From: Legionellales bacterium UBA4759
GTDB taxonomy: Bacteria; Pseudomonadota; Gammaproteobacteria; Legionellales; Legionellaceae
Direction: 5' to 3'
Assembly (NCBI GenBank): GCA_002403515.1
Contig: DHHZ01000046.1
Location: 1-5,015 of the forward strand
DNA length: 5,015 nt
Shown here: piece after piece, positions 1 to 4,935 of the stretch
Position numbering within the stretch: the first letter of the stretch is position 1
Layout: each line of letters opens with the position of its first letter
Position numbers and translations under genes: made by a program
Notes under the pieces: generated by a model
Database searches by the model: none
Seen by the model: only the letters and a program-made list of their open reading frames with translations
What the model was told of the DNA's origin: nothing

Positions 1-2
1 TA

Positions 3-386
3 AACTGGTTTAAAAATATTGCTAGATATTTTGAAAATATTATCAACACAAACCGCGCCGAGCCTTCGACCATGGATAATATTCAGAATTCAAAAACTGG
101 TTCCATGCAAGCCCATAAAGTTAAGGGGTTTGATGAGGAGTTTTTTTCTAAGGTAGGAAAACTAGGAGACACTAAAAATCTGATGCCAACACCAGATAGT
201 TCCCATAATGAAAATCCTGAAATTAATAACGACAAGTTAAATAGAATACTCGGCCATGGTACGGGAAATTCTGAATTTAAGGTTCAAAAAGAAGAAACAG
301 TTCAAGAAACAAAAAAAGTTACAGATAGTCCATCCCAACCAGACCCAGACCCAGAGCAATCAGGCTCTTCCTTTCATCCCCATTGA
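3..386 (+). CDS. C-terminal part of an unrecognised hydrophilic protein (5' end outside window)
   Basis: The frame is open from the first complete codon at position 3 to a TGA at 384-386. The first ATG (72) has no Shine-Dalgarno sequence and coding runs straight through it, so this is probably the tail of a longer gene, not a 104-residue protein. About 127 residues are visible. They are hydrophilic, without membrane segments or any enzyme motif I recognise. An aromatic, basic stretch opens the fragment (NWFKNIARYFENI), and near the end come a Glu/Lys-rich block (QKEETVQETKK) and a Pro/Asp-rich tail (SQPDPDPEQSGSS). Glu-rich segments near the C-terminus are known from Dot/Icm type IV effectors of Legionella, so an effector is possible; that is inference. 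The last few residues may be altered: another frame reads LPFIPIEQ just before the stop, and coding-like sequence continues downstream in other frames, so the natural C-terminus may have been lost by frameshift. Confidence 0.5.
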   Translation, partial: NWFKNIARYFENIINTNRAEPSTMDNIQNSKTGSMQAHKVKGFDEEFFSKVGKLGDTKNLMPTPDSSHNENPEINNDKLNRILGHGTGNSEFKVQKEETVQETKKVTDSPSQPDPDPEQSGSSFHPH

Positions 387-561
387 GCAGGTATGGTGTC
401 GCTGATAGAGGTATCATTAGATACAACATACTTATAGAGGCAAATCATCAAGGTTGGTGGTGTCCTAAATACACGCATGATACAATTTATAACGTGCCAT
501 TTGAGGCGTTTCAAATGATGGTATTGGTTCAATAGATATGAGAAGATTAAGCGACCTCTAG
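383..561 (+). pseudogene. Frameshifted coding remnant, product unknown
   Basis: From about 383 the plus strand reads a natural-looking protein segment without a plausible start codon: RYGVADRGIIRYNILIEA, then NHQGWWCPKYTHDTIYNVPF and EAFQ, until TAG at 533-535. Close to 512-517 the coding signal moves to the next frame and continues as DGIGSIDMRRLSDL, ending at TAG 559-561. A single-base loss near 515 explains the switch. I do not recognise the family. The remnant starts where the left-edge gene stops, in a different frame, so it may be the lost 3' part of that gene or an unrelated fragment. It ends just before the transposase remnant, consistent with insertion or deletion damage by mobile DNA. 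Confidence 0.35.
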
Positions 562-567
562 ATAATG

Positions 568-748
568 TTATTGATAATAACTCACTGGGGTCTCCTGTTC
601 TAATGCCTGATGCGGTCTAAAATGGTTATAAAATCGTAAATAATCTTTTAGAGCTTTTCTTAACTACCCAAGTTCTGCTATACCTTGATAGAATATCAAA
701 TGACAGGTAAAGATTTACTAGAACCAGAATCTAAAAAAACATTGCCAT
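568..748 (-). mobile_element. IS3-family transposase C-terminal remnant
   Basis: Read on the minus strand, 654 to 571 gives ALKDYLRFYNHF followed by RPHQALEQETPVSYYQ and a TAA at 570-568. The FYN-x-x-RPHQAL-x-x-x-TP pattern is the conserved C-terminal end of IS3-family DDE transposases (OrfB, rve integrase fold). Further upstream on the same strand there are echoes of the segment around the last catalytic Glu: NVF near 746-736, and RFW near 730 in another frame. A TAG interrupts the frame at 666-664 and at least one indel lies between 670 and 735. The catalytic Asp residues, OrfA and any convincing terminal inverted repeats are absent, so this is a dead fragment of roughly 60 codons. Its right border cannot be fixed; coding-like sequence of the opposite strand begins near 753. 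Confidence 0.7.
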
Positions 749-752
749 TAAT

Positions 753-869
753 TACTTAAAAGAAGTTGAACGTAAATACTCAGAATATAGAATTAAAACC
801 AACTCCAGTGATAGGCATAGAATATCGAAAGCGCCATGTTATCTTGAACTTAAAAAAGCGATGGGATAG
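753..869 (+). pseudogene. Short coding-like scrap, product unknown
   Basis: The plus-strand frame is open from 735 to TAG 867-869, with no start codon. From 753 it reads YLKEVERKYSEYRIKTNS and then SDRHRISKAPCYLELKKAMG, a charged, probably helical sequence with natural composition. It abuts the transposase remnant and has no ribosome binding site, so it is most simply the 3' end of a gene whose front was removed. It could equally be a chance open stretch; 38 codons are not decisive. Confidence 0.25.
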
Positions 870-920
870 AAATAATCCAATTTTTGTAAGGGCCCCTATG
901 TAAGAGCTCAAGCCCTGTTG

Positions 921-1241
921 TTAAATGGCTTTTCTTAAAATATCACAAACCCAAGAATTAAGGCTTTTCCCTTCTTGCTTGGCCACAATATAAGCCTCTC
1001 GGTGAAGTTCTGGTGGAATTCTTAAATTGAATTTTCCAGAAAATGGTTTTTCGGGGTTTTCATTTCGTTCTGCACAAAATGCAAGATAGTCTTCAATTGA
1101 ATCCATGAAAGCTTTCTTTAGATCATGAGCTGAATCTGATTGAAAAGTAATAACATCTTTAGTGTTAATCACTTCACCTGCAAAGATTTCTGCTTCATCG
1201 TCAAATTCAACATGACCAATGTATCCTTTATAATTTAACAT
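921..1241 (-). CDS. hicB: HicB-family antitoxin (type II toxin-antitoxin)
   Basis: HicB neutralises the mRNA-cleaving toxin HicA by direct binding and usually represses the operon through its DNA-binding domain. The 106-residue protein has the expected two parts. Residues 1-65 form the degraded-RNase-H-like HicB fold (MLNYKGYIGHVEFDDEAEIF, then a helix around AHDLKKAFMDSIEDYLAFC). Residues 69-104 look like a ribbon-helix-helix DNA-binding domain: a strand GKFNLRIP, helix PELHREAYIVAKQEG, turn, helix SLNSWVCDILRKA. The ATG at 1241-1239 lies inside the last codons of hicA (7-nt overlap), with an AGGGG Shine-Dalgarno sequence at 1253-1249, 7 nt upstream, so translation is probably coupled to that of the toxin. 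Length and order, with the toxin first, fit the family. No terminator is evident after the TAA at 923-921. The gene appears intact although it sits next to decayed DNA. Confidence 0.88.
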   Translation of the reverse strand: MLNYKGYIGHVEFDDEAEIFAGEVINTKDVITFQSDSAHDLKKAFMDSIEDYLAFCAERNENPEKPFSGKFNLRIPPELHREAYIVAKQEGKSLNSWVCDILRKAI

Positions 1242-1492
1242 GATTTAACCCCTGCTTCTTTTAAAAATCTTCTCATGGAAATAATGGGGCCTTTGTCTGT
1301 TTCTTTTTGTGGATGCGCTCTGTGAAAAACAGCTCGAATCCCATTCAGTGCTATACGCACACGAGAGCCATTTCCCTCTGAAATTTCAGCCCCCAAAGAT
1401 GTTAGTAATAGCTCTATATCTTTCAAAGGTACAGATGAGCTAACTGGCGAATCAAAAATGCTTTTAAGCACTTTTTTATTTTTTGTATTCAT
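1235..1492 (-). CDS. hicA: HicA-family mRNA interferase toxin
   Basis: HicA is a small ribosome-independent RNase with a dsRBD-like fold that cleaves mRNA and arrests growth unless bound by HicB. The 85-residue product begins MNTKNKKVLKSIF and continues with the subfamily landmarks: DIELLLTSLGAEISEGNGSR (residues 25-44), VFHRAHP with the conserved, presumably catalytic His57 and His60 near residues 55-61, and KGPIISMRRFLKEAGV at the C-terminus. I chose the ATG at 1492 because homologues start close to this point; an upstream in-frame TTG at 1600 would add 36 residues that do not resemble HicA and would read through the operator. No Shine-Dalgarno sequence precedes the ATG, which lies only a few bases downstream of the inverted repeat. 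Its 3' end overlaps hicB by 7 nt. All landmarks are present, so the toxin looks active. Confidence 0.85.
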   Translation of the reverse strand: MNTKNKKVLKSIFDSPVSSSVPLKDIELLLTSLGAEISEGNGSRVRIALNGIRAVFHRAHPQKETDKGPIISMRRFLKEAGVKSC

Positions 1493-1498
1493 ATTAAT

Positions 1499-1523
1499 TA
1501 TAGTACCATAAATTGGTACTATA
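1499..1523. promoter_or_regulatory. Perfect inverted repeat upstream of hicA, candidate HicB operator
   Basis: Two 10-bp arms, TATAGTACCA (1499-1508) and TGGTACTATA (1514-1523), are perfect inverted copies separated by 5 bp (TAAAT). The repeat starts 6 bp upstream of the hicA ATG. Ribbon-helix-helix HicB proteins are known to repress their own operon by binding palindromes in the promoter, so autoregulation is the natural reading. The arms could also fold in the mRNA as a hairpin that limits hicA translation. Confidence 0.6.
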
Positions 1524-1537
1524 TGAAGTTTTACAAG

Positions 1538-1566
1538 ATTATACGTATTGTATTCATTCACAACCA
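1538..1566 (-). promoter_or_regulatory. Candidate hicAB promoter
   Basis: On the minus strand a perfect -10 hexamer TATAAT lies at 1543-1538. The matching -35 region is weak: TTGTGA at 1563-1558 with a short 14-bp spacer, or TGGTTG at 1566-1561 with 17 bp. Transcription from here would start near 1531 and place the inverted repeat in the early transcribed region, a good position for repression. A second TATAAT, formed partly by the repeat itself (1502-1497), would give a nearly leaderless hicA message and has no good -35 either. Confidence 0.3.
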
Positions 1567-1625
1567 CTGGTGAATCAGAAAAAATATTCAAATAGTCCAA
1601 TTGACTTGTGGGCTATTCACCGAAA

Positions 1626-1667
1626 ACAAGTTCTATGTACACACTAGGACGTCAGGGCACAAGTTCT
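1626..1667. repeat. Two 9-bp direct repeats, 33 bp apart
   Basis: ACAAGTTCT occurs at 1626-1634 and again at 1659-1667, on the same strand and offset by 33 bp. Each copy is followed by a related CTATGT element, at once in the first copy and 7 bp later in the second. It may be a trace of a duplication or a pair of protein sites upstream of hicAB; it may also be chance. Confidence 0.25.
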
Positions 1668-1920
1668 GGAGCGCTATGTCATCTTTGACTAAACCTTTAT
1701 TTGATTTTTTTTGACCAATCATTCAATAACCACCAAACGCCTCTGAAGGACCTTTGTTAAGCATTTTTAAAAAACGATATTGATGAAGCAAATGAGCACC
1801 ATCAAAAATTAATAGCTCTATCAGCTTTATTAATACCGAATTTGAAAGCTTAGATAAATGATAAAAAAATAAGTTTGAGCTTAATTCTGATGAAAAATTA
1901 TCTCTTCTAAGGGGATAAAT

Positions 1921-1968
1921 ATGTACCGGAACTATCGCTGTAGTTTATTAAGCAAATCAATCATCTAA
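1921..1968 (+). CDS. 15-residue ORF with strong Shine-Dalgarno, doubtful
   Basis: An ATG at 1921 follows AAGGGG (1909-1914) at a 6-nt spacing, the best ribosome binding site in the window. It opens the tiny reading frame MYRNYRCSLLSKSII, ending at TAA 1966-1968. There is no recognisable promoter and no gene close enough to be attenuated by it; the membrane protein gene starts about 210 bp further on. It may be a real small peptide, the surviving start of a truncated gene whose continuation was lost, or coincidence. Confidence 0.2.
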   Translation: MYRNYRCSLLSKSII

Positions 1969-2070
1969 AAATCAATGAACTTCAGAGCAATTTATATATA
2001 ACCCCACACCTCAACAACGGTTTAATTTGAATTACTTATTTGACACACCCATACAATTAGAAAATAGCTA

Positions 2071-2085
2071 ATTGCATCATGCAAT
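2071..2085. repeat. Short palindrome ATTGCA-N3-TGCAAT
   Basis: Perfect 6-bp arms separated by TCA, followed by CTTTT. It lies about 95 bp upstream of the membrane protein gene and just upstream of its candidate promoter. It could be a regulator site or a weak hairpin; the AT-rich stem is too short to call a terminator. Confidence 0.3.
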
Positions 2086-2126
2086 CTTTTCTCAAAGACA
2101 TCCTTTGATGGAAGTTCAGTAAATCA

Positions 2127-2154
2127 TTGAGATTGTTTTTATTTCTGCTAAATT
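2127..2154 (+). promoter_or_regulatory. Candidate sigma-70 promoter for the membrane protein gene
   Basis: TTGAGA (2127-2132, five of six to the -35 consensus), a 16-bp T-rich spacer, and TAAATT (2149-2154) preceded by TGC, an extended -10. The predicted transcript starts near 2161, giving a leader of about 20 nt before the ATG at 2180. No strong Shine-Dalgarno sequence is visible in that leader. Confidence 0.4.
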
Positions 2155-2179
2155 GTGATTTTGAGCCTCTAATTGATTG

Positions 2180-3924
2180 ATGATGCATTTTTGGAATGAT
2201 GTTTTTGTTTTTTTAAAAACCGAGGTTCAAGTTTTTATTCTGCTTGGCATGGTTTACTCTTATGGAGCTACCTTATCTATCTTATTTAAATGCCAACAAA
2301 AACAAGAACAAAGTTATCACTTCATTGTTGGCTTATTTACCTTAAGCCTTTGCGGGTGGCTTGCTTATTCAATGCAATTGAATTTAAATCTTGCCCTTAA
2401 AATACTTCTAATCATCCCCATCGCCTTTTTTTTACTTGTTTTTACGAAACTTAGAAAGCCATTCATCCAAAATTTTTCAATACCATGGCTCGTACAATCT
2501 TTTAGTGTGACAAGCATCACTTGCCTATTATTTTGCTTAATTACCTCATCAAGCCATCCACAAAGTATAATTTCTTATGGGAATCATGATTTATACAACT
2601 GGTCGATATTGGCTGATTATTTAAAAACTGGTCACGGATTTGCGAATATATTCACCCATGGCACTCAATTTATCCATGACAATATTGAAAATGGTTTTGG
2701 AACCTATTTTTTTATGGCCTTGGTTTCCCAATTTTTGAATATGCCCACAATGGAATCCTCAAGTTATTTACTCATCCTGGTTTCGACCATCTATGTCTTG
2801 GTATGCAAAGATATTTTGCAAAAATATTTTTCTATACAACAAAATCTCGCATTGTTTTTAAGTATAATGTGTTGTTTTTGTTCTTTTTTGTTTACCTTTT
2901 ATTCAATCATTTTTTTGGTTACCTTTTCGCACTCTTGTTTTTTATGGGCTTTTTGCTCGTGTGCGATAAACCACTAGCATCTCTAACAATAATTCAAAAG
3001 GCATATTATTTATTACCCCCTATCATGGGAACCCTTATTTTTTATACCAATGGCTGTTATGTATATTTGGTCAGTTTTTTAGAAACAGGTTTTATTTATC
3101 ATTTGTTTCAAACCAAAGCGTTTAAGTGTTCTCCCATACGCGCTATCAATGCATCCCTGGTCGTTCTTGGCTTTATTCTGGTAGGCTTCATTGCCTTACC
3201 CAATATCAGCCTTCCTTTTATAAATAACATCAATACCTATATGAATGGCGGACAAGGCTGGGTAGTCAACCCTATCCCCCTTTACCAACTCTTAGCCCCG
3301 GCATTTTTTCAATTCCCGGCTCACTGTTTTGGAAAAGCGTTAGACTGGGGTGTAAGTATTGCTTTTATATCAATTGGCATTTGGGCTTTAAAGAATTTAT
3401 CCAAGCATCCCAATTTCTTAAACCTATGGCGTTTTGGCTTAATTTTAATAATAAATATTATTGTTTATAAAGTTTTATTATTGGTAAAAGGAAATGTTTA
3501 TCAAACTTGGAAATTTGCGTCCTATGTGATTTTACCGATGGGATTTGTCTATCTTGCAACACTAACACTGTGGTACCACCAAATTTTAAAAGCCTGGGGT
3601 GTTCAAGAGAATTATATTATTCGCATAAATATCATCTCCATTATCCTTATTTTTTCTTTGATTTTCCCTAGAACACTACTTTCAAAATATGAAAAATTAG
3701 ATGATAAAATCAATGAGTACCATACATTTTTACAAACCCACCCGGTCAAAGAAAAGACCTATGTCATTTTGTCAAAAAACAATACCAATGCCTATGTTGC
3801 AATGGGTGTATTCAATGGGTATTACTTTTTAATCAATACCAAAGACATGATGTTTACTGCGGCAAAAAAAACCTATGTTGATAATATCCTGCGTCACAAA
3901 AAATATTTTATTCTAATGAGTTAA
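2180..3924 (+). pseudogene. Polytopic membrane protein, possibly GT-C-like glycosyltransferase; reading frame split by a -1 shift
   Basis: Two long plus-strand frames overlap: the first runs from ATG 2180 (ATG 2183 and TTG 2177 are alternatives; TGA at 2174-2176 blocks anything longer) to TAG 2975-2977, the second is open from before 2803 to TAA 3922-3924. Both are rich in Phe, Leu and Ile, and membrane segments continue across the join. One -1 shift gives about 581 residues. Hydrophobic segments lie at roughly 16-37, 46-64, 71-90, 105-121 and 196-209, with more after the join. A long polar loop (about 122-170) carries GNHDLYNWSILADYL, an acidic motif of the sort seen in the first large periplasmic loop of GT-C enzymes. 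The last about 65 residues after the final segment are soluble. Known GT-C enzymes use lipid-linked sugars outside the membrane; that role here is inference. The crossover is probably near 2884-2890, where the fused frame reads SFLVYLLFNHFFGYLFALLFF. It may be a genuine mutation, an assembly error in T runs, or programmed slippage. The stop overlaps that of fliA on the other strand. Confidence 0.6.
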
Positions 3925-4622
3925 TCCTCTACGATTCTTGAACGAATACGATGAGTAGCTTGGCTCAAAATTTGAGAAACGCGAGATTCACTAATACCCA
4001 TCAATTCACCAATTTCTTTTAACTGTAGTTCATGTTCGTAATACAATGAGAGCGCCAATTGCTCGTTTTTTGGAAGAAGATGGATAATGTTGGCAAGATA
4101 GTGGTGAAAGTCATCATGGATTGCGTCAGCTTGCGGTTCACTCATATGAACATTGATGTCTGAAACCATATGATCATCATCCATGCCCACATCTTCAAAA
4201 CCATACAAATGTGCCGCCTGTGAGTCTTGTAGGAGCTCATAATAGTCTTCAATGGTCATTCCAAGCTCTTCGGCCACTTCATGATCTTTTGCATCACGAC
4301 CAAGACGATTTTCAACATTTTTTACCGCTTGTGAAATTTGTCGAGACACTTTATAAACAGAACGCGGCACCCAGTCCTGGCGTCGAATCTCGTCTAATAT
4401 GCTACCCTTAATACGAATTGTCGCATAGGTTGAAAACTGTGCGCCCTTTTCATCTTGGTAATGATTTGCAGCCTCAATTAAACCTATCATTCCAGCTTGC
4501 ATCAAATCATCAAACTGCACTTGCGGTGGTAAACGACAAATAAAATGCCGAACCAAGTGTTTGACCAAGGGGATATGATTTTCGATTAACTCTGAAGATT
4601 GCTCACTCATTTTTTTAATCAT
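3921..4622 (-). CDS. fliA: RNA polymerase sigma factor FliA (sigma-28, flagellar)
   Basis: FliA directs RNA polymerase to late flagellar, motility and chemotaxis promoters and is normally held inactive by the anti-sigma factor FlgM. The 233-residue product has the usual layout. Sigma region 2 covers about residues 13-90, with DDLMQAGMIGLIEA (38-51) and the nearly invariant FSTYATIRIKGSILDEIRRQ followed by DWVPRSV (63-89). Region 3 is around 95-145 (NRLGRDAKDHEVAEELGMT). Region 4 with its helix-turn-helix is at about 183-230 (LKEIGELMGISESRVSQIL). Length is normal for the family and no residue looks damaged. The start is either ATG 4622 or ATG 4610 (MSEQSSEL); neither has a Shine-Dalgarno sequence. 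In most gammaproteobacteria fliA follows flhF and fleN/flhG and precedes che or mot genes; none of these is visible here. Its TAA (3923-3921) overlaps the stop of the convergent membrane protein gene, leaving no space for a terminator. Confidence 0.95.
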   Translation of the reverse strand: MIKKMSEQSSELIENHIPLVKHLVRHFICRLPPQVQFDDLMQAGMIGLIEAANHYQDEKGAQFSTYATIRIKGSILDEIRRQDWVPRSVYKVSRQISQAVKNVENRLGRDAKDHEVAEELGMTIEDYYELLQDSQAAHLYGFEDVGMDDDHMVSDINVHMSEPQADAIHDDFHHYLANIIHLLPKNEQLALSLYYEHELQLKEIGELMGISESRVSQILSQATHRIRSRIVED

Positions 4623-4644
4623 TAAAAAATTGATTGATAATTTC

Positions 4645-4674
4645 AGTATGATGCATTTTTAATAATTTGTACAA
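4645..4674 (-). promoter_or_regulatory. Weak candidate promoter for fliA
   Basis: On the minus strand TTGTAC (4674-4669) and CATACT (4650-4645) stand 18 bp apart, 3 of 6 and 4 of 6 to the sigma-70 consensus. Transcription would start about 15 nt upstream of the ATG at 4622. The surrounding DNA is so AT-rich that such matches arise easily. Confidence 0.25.
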
Positions 4675-4706
4675 GAATAAAAATATTTTTTAATTCAATT
4701 CATTTT

Positions 4707-4862
4707 TCACTTGGAATATTTTTTATCAGTTCCTAAATATGTTTTTTTGTTTACCCTTTCATTGAATAACCAGAAAGTTCCTCTAGCATGAGAGCCTGTT
4801 TTGTGTGGTATTAAATTTATATTAGTATTTCCCCCCCCCTTTGCATACACACTACATCTCAT
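4707..4862 (-). CDS. Small ORF of 51 residues containing a G9 run, doubtful
   Basis: The minus-strand frame opens at ATG 4862-4860 and ends at TGA 4709-4707. It begins MRCSVYAKGGGNTNINLIPH; the Lys-Gly-Gly-Gly is encoded by the nine-G run at 4839-4831. The rest (KTGSHARGTFWLFNERVN, then KKTYLGTDKKYSK) has natural composition, is basic, and contains no membrane segment or motif I know. There is no Shine-Dalgarno sequence. With nine G the frame is open; a gain or loss of one G closes it early, while with ten G the ATG at 4846 would be placed in this frame instead. It lies 84 bp upstream of fliA on the same strand. It may be a small gene, a remnant, or a chance frame. Confidence 0.3.
   Translation of the reverse strand: MRCSVYAKGGGNTNINLIPHKTGSHARGTFWLFNERVNKKTYLGTDKKYSK
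4831..4839. repeat. Run of nine C (G9 on the minus strand)
   Basis: Nine consecutive C on the plus strand in otherwise very AT-rich DNA, about 210 bp upstream of fliA. Homopolymeric G/C tracts of this length change length by slipped-strand mispairing in many bacteria and often mark phase-variable genes or promoters; they are also prone to sequencing length errors. Confidence 0.8.
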
Positions 4863-4902
4863 AGTTCATTATCTAAAAATTTTCATATGCACTTAAGCAT
4901 TC

Positions 4903-4919
4903 TTTTTTTTTGAAAAAAA
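4903..4919. repeat. T9-G-A7 tract
   Basis: Nine T, one G and seven A follow each other on the plus strand between the right-edge gene and the G9 ORF. The tract is nearly self-complementary and would be stiff or bent DNA. It could assist termination of the minus-strand gene ending at 4936, but no GC-containing stem accompanies it. Confidence 0.35.
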
Positions 4920-4935
4920 TTCATGAAAATCATAT

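Larger units (their letters stand above)
1601..2126. other. Gene-free stretch with coding-like scraps
   Basis: No frame carries a gene of convincing length here. Several short open pieces have natural composition, for example plus strand 1761-1853 (NDIDEANEHHQKLIALSALL, ending at TAG 1851-1853) and, in another frame, NKFELNSDEKLSLLRG from 1868 to a TAA near 1916. They look like parts of a disrupted gene but are too short to identify. A 9-bp direct repeat, a 15-codon ORF and a small palindrome within it are listed separately. Confidence 0.4.

Noticed and set aside
872..920. A terminator after hicB formed by AGGGC and GCCCT on the two sides of GAGCTC.
   Set aside because: The arms pair over only five bases across a long loop and no T run follows on the minus strand.
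1493..1600. An N-terminal extension of HicA by 36 residues from a TTG at 1600.
   Set aside because: The extension does not resemble HicA, would run through the inverted repeat and promoter-like hexamer, and uses a TTG without a Shine-Dalgarno sequence.
2040..2070. A promoter starting with a perfect TTGACA at 2040-2045.
   Set aside because: No acceptable -10 lies 15 to 19 bp downstream (AATAGC or TAGCTA only), and it is further from the gene than the better extended -10 candidate at 2127-2154.
2803..2886. A separate start at ATG 2803 for the second half of the membrane protein.
   Set aside because: The residues it would add before about 2887 are the out-of-frame reading of the first half, and no ribosome binding site precedes it; a frameshift in one gene is simpler.
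4211..4411. A 66-codon plus-strand open frame opposite fliA.
   Set aside because: It lies wholly antisense to the strongly conserved region 2 and 3 coding of fliA, has no ribosome binding site and an unnatural composition; it is a shadow of fliA.
2180..4660. The 13-mer ATGATGCATTTTT present at 2180-2192 and at 4648-4660.
   Set aside because: One copy is the start of a coding region, the other is in AT-rich intergenic DNA; flanks do not match, so chance is the best explanation.
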